Source: Fratercula arctica (lineage: Eukaryota; Chordata; Aves; Charadriiformes; Alcidae). Taken from it: a stretch of 64,000 nucleotides of DNA. The stretch is from positions 126,132,889 through 126,196,888 of the forward strand of contig CANTUZ010000002.1 in the NCBI GenBank assembly GCA_947846985.1. Direction: 5' to 3'. Numbering within the stretch: position 1 is the stretch's first letter; each line of letters begins with the position of its first letter. Shown one piece after another: positions 25,201-37,035 of this stretch. Both the position numbers and the translations under genes were made by a program. The notes below the pieces were generated by a model, which saw nothing but the letters and a program-made list of their open reading frames with translations, did not search any database and was not told the DNA's origin.

Positions 25201-27201
25201 TTTATTATACACCTGTGAGTATTGGCCATCCAAGACTGATAGGTCCAACAGTTCTCACTAGGAATGTACTACAAATGCTCAGCTGACCTGAGACACTCAG
25301 GCAGCCCGCACAATGCATCTTTGATGTCGAGTTGCTCCATACATGAGCTGCAGTCGTTTGTTTAGGATTTACAGAAACGTGGTACAGCACTATCAGAATT
25401 TTGTAGATAACCACCCAAAGCAGTACTGCATCCACGCGTACTGATGGAGCTGTTAGGTACAGATTAAACAGGCTTTCTCATTTCCTTAAAAACGTCTCTA
25501 AGACCCCACATGCAAAAAATTCTTTAGCGGACTTAGAGTCACACCAGCAGTTTGGGCCAATTGTAATTTTGTTAGGGCCCTTATATGACATTAGCAGAGT
25601 AATTCACTCCATGATAGGCCATTTTACAGTTTACAGAAAATAAAGGGTTGGGCTAAACAGCAATTATACTATGAGAGTTAGGCATGAAGTTTTATTTTTA
25701 ATTAAATTATTGAAAGGGTATAGTCACCACTGTGGTCATTATTATGCTTTATATTATGAAGCTTCCTTATACCATTATGGTTTCTTCCCCATAGTGTAGC
25801 ACAATGAGAAAGACTGTTAAAATGCCTTTATAACATTATAATTGTTTCTATAAGCGGTGGAAGTCTTGCCAATTTAATTATATCAGTTTAGCTGAAATAG
25901 TACCACACTGTGACCAGGCTTTGGCTGTGGCAAGCTGTGTGATTTGCTTCGGTATGATTTACTCATGCTGTGTTAATAGGTATTTTTTGTTTTGTCTGGA
26001 TTTGGGTTGTTTTATTGCTTTTCATTCATGAGTTAGCACAATCTTCGTGAGTAAAGTTCTTAGAGATTAAAGGTTGTCCAAAGAATTGTCTGCGCAGCAC
26101 GTAACATGAGCAGGAGCAACCTCCTTTGCTTAGTGCTGTTTTATCTTTTTTCTTTTAGTAAGAGAACTCCAAAGAATTTATTCTACAGACATGATCCATA
26201 CATAAAGTTTGTCAGGTTTTTATGATTTTTTATTTCAGGGAAAATAAATTGTTTACTTTCTTAGAAATTAGATATTTTGTAGAAGGCTGTCTTTTTTTTT
26301 TTTTTTTTTCCATCTTTTCTCACTCTTTCTTGGCCTTTCTGAGATACATACCTTGAAATTCTAAAAGTTGTGGGAGGGATTGTGCTTGAATTGAGTCTAA
26401 ATCATATAGTGGAGGTGGTCTTCCCACTTCTAGGAAAGTGCACCTTGCACAGAAGTAATCACTTAGGCTAATCATAGCTATTGAAACATCCTTTTGCTGA
26501 CACGTCCATTTTTATAACCCTGTTCATGTAATCACAATAACTTCTTTCTTCTATCACAGCATTCTTTGCCTGACAAATGAGACAAACACAATTTTTGAAG
26601 AACAAAGATGTTTTCCCCAAATCATAGGAAAGTGAATTTTAAAGCAGCAATGTACTAATATGGGAAGAAAAAGAGAGTTATACCCCCATGAATCATAATG
26701 CTAGCATTATGAGTTGCCCTTATTTGTACTGATATTTCATTCCTCTGATTATACAGTACCACCTGAATGTGCTCCGTTCTGGATGTACTTTCCAAGAAAG
26801 CTCATTTTGGGATGTAAGGGGGTGTCATTCCATGACAGAGACTTGCAGTTCAATTATCTCCTTCCTGCCAGCCACTATTAAAATTTACTTAATGTGTAAA
26901 CATGTTAACATAATCTGTTTATGACATTTAGACATTTTGTTTCCTACTTTTGTCAATCTCTCATCACGTATTTTTTAAAGTTGAATTAAGACTAGTCATC
27001 TACATTTTTAAATTAGTTAATCTGAATGTCTATGAAGTTTCACTTTTGATTTAGGAATTTAATGCTGGCCTTAGAAGGTGTTACTGACTCACAGTGACTT
27101 CAGCAGTTGCTCCTTCTGCTATCAAACAGGAGAGGTGGCTCTGCCATATACACTTACATAAACTGTGTTTATTGGACCCTCAATGAGTGGAATTATGTCA
27201 T
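22295..27201. other. Intronic sequence, no gene seen
   Basis: Nothing is recognised apart from an 18-base T run at 26292-26309. A TATAAAA string at about 24569 has no promoter context I can support. Confidence 0.55.
26292..26309 (+). repeat. T18 mononucleotide run
   Basis: An uninterrupted run of 18 T after CTGTC. Confidence 0.93.
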
Positions 27202-27389
27202 AGAAGCATAGAATCACAGGATGTTTTGGGTTGGAAGGGGCCTTAAAGATCACCTAGTTCCAACCCCCCTGCCATGGGCAGGGACACCTCCCACTACATC
27301 AGGTTGCTCAAAGCCCCATCCAGCCTGGCCTTGAACACTTCCAGGGATGGGGCATCCACAGCTTCTCTGGGCAACCTGTTCCAGTGTCA
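27202..27389 (-). mobile_element. CR1 LINE 3'-end fragment, reverse orientation
   Basis: Read on the minus strand it gives CTGGAACAGGTTGCCCAGAG, then GGATGCCCCATCCCTGGAAG, AAGGCCAGGCTGGATGGGGC and CCATGGCAGGGGGGTTGGAA, with an ATTCTATG-like end. This is the classic CR1 3' segment. It is only about 190 bp long because of strong 5' truncation. It belongs to the same subfamily type as the + strand copy at 30825-31008. Confidence 0.93.
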
Positions 27390-30300
27390 AATTTCAAGCT
27401 ACAACAACAGAGCATCCAATTCACTGTGCTGTTTCTGAAAAGAAAGAGGAGCAGTATGTTTGATGATAGGATTAGGATATTTTTTTTTTCTGCAAATATG
27501 TTTCATGGCTTCCAGCACTCAGCAGCCTACAATACCTCCAACAGGGAGAATTTGCTGGAAGGTGAATGGCAACTGTGGACTTACAGATCTGAACTGCAGC
27601 CCACAGATGTTACCTCTCTAAAATACAGTGCAGTAAAGTTAGCACGATTTTACAAGACCTGTGCTTTCTGAACTATACCAGTAAAAATAATTAAAACTTC
27701 TTTTTATTTTTTTTTCCTCCCCAGTAGAAGCTGAATTTAATAAAGTGTAACAAATTAGTTGTAAAGTTTTTGGAATCTTTTGAAAACCAGGTAGCTTTTA
27801 TCAGTAAGTTTTTTTAAAAGAAATAGTAACTAGACCACTAACTTCAGGTTAGAGGGTTCAGTAAATTCATGTGAAGGGGCATTTTAAAAGTGACATCTCA
27901 AACATTTAATTTTTTGTTCCAAATTTTGTACCCATTTGAGATAATGACTTCATAAAATCATGCGAAATAATTGCAATATTTCTGTATTTCTGTAAGAAAC
28001 AGACCAGTAGCAGAATTATACAGTAATATATTCTAGATGATATTTAAAGCTGTGAAATTAGATCAGATCTCTCCTTAGAAATACTCCTTTTCATGAGTCT
28101 AACTAGGCCATATTCTCTGTTCAGAGATAAACCTTGAGACATATGATCTTTTTAATACTGTTTTTTAGTGCTCTTACAGTGGAAGTGTTTTTTTCAGCTG
28201 AAAAATTTCTTCCTTCCCAATGCATTTAAAATGAAACAGAATGTGAACACTGAGGGGTTTTTGTTTGGGTTGTTGGGGTTTTTTTCCATTAGGATATTTA
28301 AATTTTCCATGTTTGGGTCATAAGTCTTTACTGTGTAATATTTGTTTTTCCTGTTGGCAAGAGAAAAGTTCAGAAGTAACAATATTTCATTTCTTAAAAT
28401 GATTGTAAAGTTCAGACATCTGTTTACCTTGTTTCCTAACTTGCAAAACTAAGTGCTCTCTCCCACAATGTTCTGCATGCTGTGCAAAGACACACCCGAT
28501 TACGGTATATGAATGACTTAACGCCCTCCTTGTGTTTGCATGAGTAAGTGTATTTTTTTTAAAAAAGAAAATATCAAGTTAGCAAAATCTATTCTGATTC
28601 CGAACAGGAAAGCAAAGTTCAGTGGAGGGCAGTGCAGGTATACCAGTTTTCTAGGTGGGCATGTCGATGACCCTTTATAGCTACCCACCTGTAGCTATCC
28701 TGTCGTCTCGGATCCTTCTGGTTTAGGCAAAAGTGGTGTGTGCTTCCCTGTCCCAGAGTTAGGTTGAAAGGGACCTAATCCAAACCTGTCTGAGGTTGCT
28801 GAGGACCTGTACTACCAATGGCCATATTGCTACTATGCAACTTAGACTTAAAAGCAAATCCAGGAACATGTAGATGTTAAGACTTGCAGTGCTATGGATG
28901 TGAAGACACGAGGGTTATCTAGAAGTACTGAGAGGAGGGTAGCATTTGGTGAGATTTTTTCCCAGCGTGTTTTCTGATCCCTAGCCTTGGTAGACAGCAT
29001 CTAAATACTGATGAGATCCAAAGTCACTGAGGTGGTTTTCCCAGACAGGGCTGGATTCTGTTCTTCCCCACATGGGCTGTCACCTGAGCTGGCGCCGCTG
29101 TGATGCCCACAGACGAGCAGCCCGTGCCCAGCCGGTGAGCAGTTCAAGCTGACCCGTCCCCTCTCATCCAGCCAGCCCTCAGCAGTGCTTTAAGAAGCAA
29201 AATTATTGTTCAGTCTCTGGCTCTGAGAAGAGGCAATTACTGAGATGGCAGCAGTGGGGAAGTCTGCGAGGGCTAGGCAGCAATAAGAGGCAGGAAACTT
29301 TCTCCTGTCCTGTTTAATATCTCCACATCTCAAAATTTCCCTGCTTTATCTTATCGTCCATCTCCCCCCAGGCATGCTTAGCACTGAATTTGTCTATAAC
29401 TTTGCTATTTAGCACAGAGATATTAGCTAGCTACAAGCAAGGAATAAGCTAAATGTAAACAACATCTACTCTCTTCATGCTCCTCTTCCACTCCCAGAGG
29501 CTGAAAGGGAAATTCACCTTTAAAAACATATACTTAAAACAGCAGCAGTTGCACCTGAGAGTAACATTAACATCCACTACAGTTACCTGCAAACTGTTTT
29601 CACAGCCTTAACTAGAGTTTTGCAGCAAAATATGCCACGTGGGTTTTTTTAAGGAAACTTTCCTCTATGCATCTGTGTGCTACACAGCTCCATATAGGAC
29701 ATACTGTATGGAAAAGAAATTCTGCATTATCTCCAAGGTAGGAGATAATTACAATTAGGCTAGTAAGAATATTCTCAGATGTTCTTACCTTTCTCATCCT
29801 TTTCCTCTCATATCTTTCATATTGCCTTTCTTGCTGGCCCCAATCCAGCAAATATATGTAGATTCCTAATGTCAATGGGACGCTTGTTGACATCAAGTGA
29901 CATGCGTGCGTGCTTGTTGAATCAGCTCTGTAGCTTTGTAGACTTCTCAGGCTTTCAGCTGCCTTCTGGAGTCACACTGACATCCTCGTATTACTGCTTT
30001 TAAAACCAGTTTTAAAAATAGAAACACAAAATGAAAATGCTAATTATATTTAGTAATTACTATTATTTACTGTAAATGATCTCCAAGGTCTTTTGTAGAT
30101 GATCAACAGCTTGCAGAAAAAAGCCTCATATTGGGAATGTTTTGATTATTATTTTTTCCTCAGGCAAACTGAAAATTCTTTTTCTATTATATTTAAGGAA
30201 GCTCTTTACACAGTAGTCTTGATTTTGTACATTCAGTGTAAGTATGTAAATTGATGTTAATATTACTTGTCCTTTTACACTTCTTTCTTACTGTCATTCA

Positions 30301-30824
30301 CAACTCTATCGGCCTATCTAATAACTGATTATTGTTCTTCCCTTTGTCTGTTCTTATTATTTTAAATTTGAACAGTGAAATGAAACTATCATTTCAAATA
30401 TCAATATGCTCTTGTATCTTTGCAGTGGTCTCATTTTGTTCTTATTTATTAGAGCAGGATATATTAAAATCACATGATGACGAATTACAGACAAGTCTGT
30501 GATGTTAAAGAGTGAACGGATCATTAGGCTTCTCTGTGGCTTTATTAATCTCTTAAAATGACCAGATTTATATAACATCTGTTAACAAGACTGTAAAGTA
30601 ATCCACCTAGGCTTGAAGTTCCTGACAGAGCCTTTTAAAGTTCCCTCTTGAATTAAAAATACATTTCTGGGGAACATATTCAACCATGTTTATTAGAGGA
30701 ACTTTTGTTAGAAATTTTTTCGAATGAGAAACCTCGTGACAAACATGAAATTATCCAAAAGTTATTGAACACCCTCAGATCCTTCTGATTAATCTCATAG
30801 AAAGAACTTGAGAAGTTTGGTTAT
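27390..30824. other. Intronic sequence, no gene seen
   Basis: No exon, RNA gene or confident repeat is seen. A GGTTGAAAGGGACCTAATCC string near 28763 is CR1-like but too short to call. A more GC-rich patch lies at about 29040-29180. Confidence 0.55.
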
Positions 30825-31008
30825 GCCCCATCCCTGGTGGTGCTCAAGGCCAGGCTGGATGGGGCTTTGAGCAGCCTGGTCTAGTGGGAGGTGTCCCTGC
30901 CCATGGCAGGGGGGTTGGAACTAGAGGGTCCTTAAGGTCCCTTCCAACCCGAACCATTCTGTGATTCTTTGATTCTGTGATTACGGTGTGATTTGATTCT
31001 ATGATTAT
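30825..31008 (+). mobile_element. CR1 LINE 3'-end fragment
   Basis: CCCCATCCCTGGTGGTGCTC, AAGGCCAGGCTGGATGGGGC and CCATGGCAGGGGGGTTGGAA are followed by repeated ATTCTGTG/ATTCTTTG/ATTCTATG units. This is the CR1 3' end, heavily 5'-truncated. The tail is degenerate, with an inserted TTACGGTGTGATTTG stretch between repeat units. Confidence 0.93.
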
Positions 31009-31286
31009 GACCTGCTGTAGAGAGAGTATGTCAGAGAAAAAGGGGTCCTTGTTCCTGAAATAGTCTTCTGAAAATCTGAAAATGACTGGAGAGGACAAAT
31101 GAAAACTCTCTTTTGTGTGAATGTCTGTGAGAGTTACTGAGGTTTGGAGGTGGACTAGGCTGTAAATTAAATTAATATGATTAAGGCCACGGTACAATGC
31201 ATTGCTGAAGGAGATTGTTAATGCTGCCTTTGACCATGGTTAACAGTTGTTCTCAGCAAAGCACTGTTCAGTGACTAATTTGTGCA

Positions 31287-31400
31287 GGTAAATATAAATA
31301 TACGTATATTTATTTTATGTATTTATGTAAATATATAAATATATGCATACTATGTGTACACAAATAAAATACAAAGTATGAATATATTTATATGTTTACA
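31287..31400. repeat. AT-rich low-complexity block with a 20-bp palindrome
   Basis: The block is rich in ATTTAT/ATAAAT motifs. It contains the perfect palindrome ATAAATATACGTATATTTAT at 31294-31313. It is likely low-complexity DNA. Confidence 0.75.
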
Positions 31401-32361
31401 TAAATACAGAAAATATTTTAAGGAATCTAAAATGTGCACTAATGCCTGTAGTCAATCTTAAATCAATAATTAGATAAATCATATTAACTGACCTCTGCTG
31501 CAGCAGATTCTCTTTTCCATAGTTGTCGGTGTTCCACTTCCTCTGCTAGCAAAGGGAGGATTTCAAATTTCATCATCTGAACTTCAAAGTTTCTATAGGG
31601 ACTGTCTTCGCTTTTTTAAAAATGTGTATCAAATTCATTTTGGACACTGTCATTGTTCAAGCAGAATGCGAGCAAGGCCTGTGATTAAAGGATTGCTCTG
31701 CTAAAGCCAAGGTCATTGGCAAACAGCATCACAAAACTTGCGGGACTGGCAAAAAAATGATGACCTGATATCACAGACAAGAAATACAGAAACAGAAGTG
31801 TCATGAGGAAGTGTATGTTTCTAGCAGCATCTTGTGCTTTGTCGAAATGAAAATAGTAAGAAAATAGACCCCTGGCAGTAGAATGCACTTCTGCTGCTTC
31901 TTGCATCTCGTCTCATTTTGTATTATGGGTTTTCAGAAGGGCCTGAACAGCGCGGATACTCACTTCTTGGCATTCTGTTAGTGGTAGACAGTTTTATTCA
32001 ATGAGCTGTATAGGAGTTCACTCAAAAGATGGAGTGAATTGGCACACCTTTCTGGTTGCCCTTTGCACACACTCTAAAATAAAAATTAGGATCTCCTGAC
32101 AGAAGTTCCATGAAATCACGCAGTTTGATTTAAATATCAATAAAATTGGGTATTCCTTATAACCTCTGTCTTTTAAGCTTTTGGGGTGCACTTGGGTCAT
32201 TCTCTTTGATCAAACAGTTGAAAAATAGTTGGTCGTTTCCTGTAACCTGACAGATCCATAATCGTCTGAGATGGTGGACTACAGCACATGGTGCCCTGGA
32301 TAACTGTGATCTGAACTGGTGATTCAGATGCTTCCCATGCAGATTCCAGGAACCCAGCTTT

Positions 32362-32403
32362 AAGAATAGCAGCAAATAATGCAAGAATAGCAGCAAATAA
32401 TGC
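32362..32403 (+). repeat. Perfect 21-bp tandem duplication
   Basis: Two identical adjacent copies of a 21-bp unit starting AAGAATAGCAGC. Because it is only two copies and perfect, it looks recent. Confidence 0.95.
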
Positions 32404-35400
32404 AAATCACAGCACAGACCGGAGGTGCCTAGCAGTAGGGCTCATGATTTTTGAAGCTTTTACTCTTCAGCTCCCTTTCTTTTACAAGCCAAACTTCTTA
32501 TCGTAATCTCATGTCCCTGGGAATGGAGGTTTTAACAAAAATGCTGAACATAACCAGACTTGCCATAAAACAACATGAGTTGGCAATATCATGAGCAATT
32601 GCATCGCTTCAAGCAAGCAAAGCAGAGAACACAACAGCAGCTGCTTAAACTGGCCTATTAATCTTTAAAAGTGTTCCTGGATGCAGGTAGGAACATTCTG
32701 GTTAGTCTCAAAAGAGGGAATTATTTCTCTTGTCAGAAATTTTAGCATTCAACTGATTCTTCAAAAGTTGTTTTATGGTGCTTTTTAATCTCATTGGAGT
32801 CTGGTACAGGACTTAAATTAGGACCCACTATCCTGCATTTATCTCCAGCGTAGCATTTATCTCCTTACATAACAAAAGATTTTATGGTATTCTTAGAGTT
32901 GGGACAGAGAAACAGAGCGCAGAACCCACCAGAAATTAAGGAAATTATTAAAATTAGTTAACTTTAATATGTAGGATTATTTAAATTAATTATTTAATAA
33001 ATTGTTAAAATTAATTGCAACATTGTGTTCTTAATCATGCTTTTATCCCCATGCTTTGTCTTTGTTCACAACCACTGCACTGTGCACAAAATACAGTTAT
33101 TTGGATAATAACGAAGTTGAATCCCATTTTGTCCAGAGGCTACATTGCATCTGTTCCTTGTACTGGATTATGTGGGCTTTTGGCACAAACTGTGTCTCCT
33201 ATTTGCATACATTTCCTACTAAAGTTAGAACTAAAATCCCAAGAAAGGGCCTGTTTTGCAGGGTTTGTCACATTGGGGTGTCCATGGTATGAAAGACAGA
33301 GAACTACAGAAGAACAAACAGTTTTAGCATGCTCAATCCAGGCCAGACCTGTCCATTTTCTGTGTAGAAATCCAGTCCTCATCGACATTGCAAGAGTCTT
33401 CTCAATAGGTTTGTACTTTCTTAAACAATGTATTTCTCGAATGCTTAGAGGCTGCATTCAGTGGTGACGTACTTAGGCACGTGAGTCTGGTCCCTTCTGC
33501 GTTGGGTATTAATAAATAAAATATTGCAAAACAGCATGGGAAGAGCTTTTTGTAGCTTTTTGGGGCACTTTTTATCTTTGAGGGAAGGTATGCTACTGAT
33601 AAATTTTAATTTTGTGATATATCAAATGTATGCATAATTCCATAGGGATCTCAGCAATTTCTTTTAAAAACAACAGCAAAAAAAAATGACATAAAAATGA
33701 TAGGTTAAATTGTTCTTGCTGAGACTCAAAATTGCTTTACGTTATAAACTCCTTTTTCAAATGTTCATAGTTTTATGAACCTTTTGGACAGAATTTCTTT
33801 ATGGCGCATAATTGGAACTTTTTCTTTTCCGTTTCCTTTTTTTTTTCTTTTGTATACCAAGACTTTTTCAAGCCTTCTTTCACATTTCCTGGCTCTCTGC
33901 CCTGAGAAGTTTTCCTACGGCATTTGTGCTGATGGTTATATATGGCTTGCCAATGATGTTTCTAGCTCTTCACTACTACAGTTACATTTCAGTCTTGTCT
34001 TGATTCTTTGTTTCCATCAAAATCAGATATGGCCTGAGTGAGGGACACACTAACCTGCACAAACCCTTGACTTCACACAAACCCTTATCCTGTTCCCAGT
34101 CTTCCAAACTTGAAGCAGCACTCGCAATTTGCCATCACTCCAAGCCTGTGTTGTCTCATACCTCTGGGACATCAGAGGGAATAGGTGAGAGCAATTTTCA
34201 AACAAAGTGCTCAGCTTAATGACATGTCAGGGACTCCATCAGAGCACAATGGCTTTTCTGGGCAGTCATGACTTCTTTGTGCTCGTGTTGAACTTCTGTG
34301 CTTATGTTGAACTTCCTATGACAAGTGATGAGTAAGGCTCATATTGATCCAATCTCCCTGTCTCAGGCTGTTTTTTCCTTTGGTCTTGGAGCTTGTTTCT
34401 GCCACACTGTATTACCTCTCTGGACTGTTTCTCATACAGAGAGACTGCCACAAAAGGGAGGAAAAGGCATAAGCCGTGGAGGTGGGATTTGAGCATGGAT
34501 ATTGCCAAAGATCAGAGCTCATCATTTGGGGCAACAGGTTTTGAAAACAGGCCCTTGCTGGTTCTTATGACTTTTTCTTATGACTAATAGTAACGCTGCG
34601 TGAAGAAGACAGTAGTATGCTTCTCTTGTTGTCTTCATGCCTTCTGGATTTCTAAAGACATTCCACTTTGCTCATAAGGTCAGTAAATCTAATTTTAAAA
34701 TTGCCTGTTTTGCAAGGCAGGAAACAGATCCCTGAGCATGTGGCAAATTAAACAATGCAGAGAAACTGGTTTTATCATTTGGGTAGATCATCTGCCTGTT
34801 TGTCAAATAGATTTCCAAAAGGTCTTTTGTTCACGTCTAAAAAATAAATAAAATCTGTCAACACTCTCTATAGCCCAAGGAGCAAAAGTAGTAAAAGAAG
34901 GAGAAGACAGTACTGCCTAACTCATACATCTTTTTTGGGGGGGTGGCCTGTAGCCAAATGGTTAACAAGTGTTGTAGTGTGGATTGATCCGGAAAAAAAT
35001 AGCTTAAATCAGTGTAACCTTCTAACATTAGTTATGCTTGATATGGAAATGCTTTCCTGTAGTCATGGTCTGATGTCACGGTTACAGGATTTGCTCAATC
35101 TGTGGAACCTCTAATCTCAGTGAGTGGCAACCATGAACCTCTAGCCACAGCACCCAAAAGTGACGTTTCCTCTTTGCCTCTCTTAACCACTCTCAGCCCA
35201 TTCATGATGCAGGGTTACTGCATAGTCTATGTCTGAAGATCTTGATACTGTGAATTTTCTTTTTTGTGGTAATTAATTTAGGTGTATCACATGGTTCATC
35301 TGGTCTAGCATGCATTGAGTTTACTACCACAAAGAGATGAATTTGCTAGCTCTAGTCTATCAGTCAGTTCAGACAGCTGAATAGTCTCAATAAAGTCAAC

Positions 35401-36913
35401 CCATAAACTTCAATTTAAGAATGCTCTTCATGTAATCTCTTCACCAGAGTGCTCAGGATGAGGATGAGATATTGACTGTATTACATTTTCAACAGCGACC
35501 TCAACCTAGAGAGCTTGCCTGGAAGCAGCATGGTTCATTGTGCCATCCTATTAGCAGGAATGTCACCATTATTGAGTGGGCTACCTTTGACGTCTAGCTC
35601 ACGGGGCAGCTAAAAGCCACCTGTGTAATGCTGAAGCAAGAGTTTAAATTAAAAACAAACAGAAAAAAAAAAAACCTTGAGCCAGTAGTCAACATTCAAA
35701 AATGATCATCCCAATCAAGACCATGTGGGAGCAAGGGACACAAGTTTCCCTATTTGCCAGTGGACTTCTTCAGTATTATCTGCCCAGGCCTTCGAAACCA
35801 ATTTGTTCAGCAGTAGTGAGAGGAGATGGAGCATAACCGGTCACATGCAGAGCAAGCCGGGATCAGAACCTGTGGTTTCAGGAAATGAAAGGGTGGAAAA
35901 ATAAGGTTATGCTGCCAATGGGAGTCTTGGGCTAATAGCTGATGCTCATGCTTCAAAGTACTTCTACAATTAGAGCAGGTTTCATTAACACTGGAACACA
36001 TCATTTGTATCTAATGAGGATTAATGTCTCCTTGAAATTAGATACTAAGGAATTTGCATGTCCCTTGTCCATGCCAACAACACTGCATCTTAACTACAAG
36101 CTTAATTGGGTGTAAGGAAGGACAAGGAAGTGCACTGTTGTTTTCCTCACATTATGTGTATTATCTTTTTTTACCTGTTCACTAGGTATTTGATTGAAAA
36201 TCTTTTCTCCTCACTGGTAAAAACAGGAACTGTGTAGCAAGTCAGAACTAGAGCATCCTTGTTACTCTTAGGAAATGGGATGGGAATATCTATCGCCTCA
36301 CCCTAATTAATGTTTGTTTATGATAAGCATTATAGTAAGTATCAATAAAATAAAAAATGTTAGGAAGGGCTAGGTACCACACAAGCAACAATGAAGTCAA
36401 GATGTCTAACATTATGCTTTGCCTTTGTGCTCTTGCACCTTTCTGTGGAATTTCAAGTGTTGACTGCTTTCTCATGGAGGAAAAATTACTCCTCTGTCCC
36501 ACTCAACACACTAATGTCTTTTTTACAGTTTTCCCAAGAGTGTATTTTTCAAACACTAACAAGGAATGAAATAAATATAATCTAGCATGTCGTAAAGCAG
36601 AAATGTACAGTCAAAAAAAAAAAAAAGATCTCTGCAATGTGTCACAGCACAATATTTGTTTGTTATACAAGGCAATCTTGGTGTCTTGGTTTTTTTCCTG
36701 GAGTTTTAGTGTCTTTTTGTCTTTACATCCAGTGATTTTAGTTAGTCTTAATTTGTCGGGGGTTTGTTTTGTGTTGTTGTTATAGGCACTGTACATAAAG
36801 TATACACAAATAAATGAAAGGAACGTCATCCTTATTATTGCTTTTTAGTTTTAAAATAAACTGTGTTATGCTATTATCTGTTAAAATTTATCTAGATGCA
36901 CCACCTAAAAATA

Positions 36914-37035
36914 GAGTCATAAAATCACAGAACAGTTTGGGTCAGAAGGGACATTCAAAGATCATCTAGACAAACCTCCCGGTCATGAATGGGGACACCT
37001 GTCACTAGATCAGGTCGCTCAAAGCCCTGCCCAAT
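36914..37035 (-). mobile_element. CR1 LINE 3'-end fragment, diverged, reverse orientation
   Basis: The + strand reads AAAATCACAGAACAGTTTGG, then GGTCAGAAGGGACATTCAAA, GATCATCTAGAC and ATCAGGTCGCTCAAAGCC. These are the reverse complement of the CR1 3' end. It is about 120 bp long and more diverged than the copy at 27202. It ends abruptly at GCCCTGCCCAATA. Confidence 0.88.

Larger units (their letters stand above)
31009..36913. other. Intronic sequence with small duplications, no supported gene
   Basis: It holds an AT-rich block at 31287-31400, a tandem duplication at 32362-32403 and a 150-codon open frame at 33015-33467 that has no recognisable domain and overlaps open frames on the other strand. 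A14 lies at 36613-36626. Confidence 0.5.

Noticed and set aside
28750..28800. CR1-like string GGTTGAAAGGGACC
   Set aside because: The match is too short, with no neighbouring CR1 3' repeats or ORF2 sequence.
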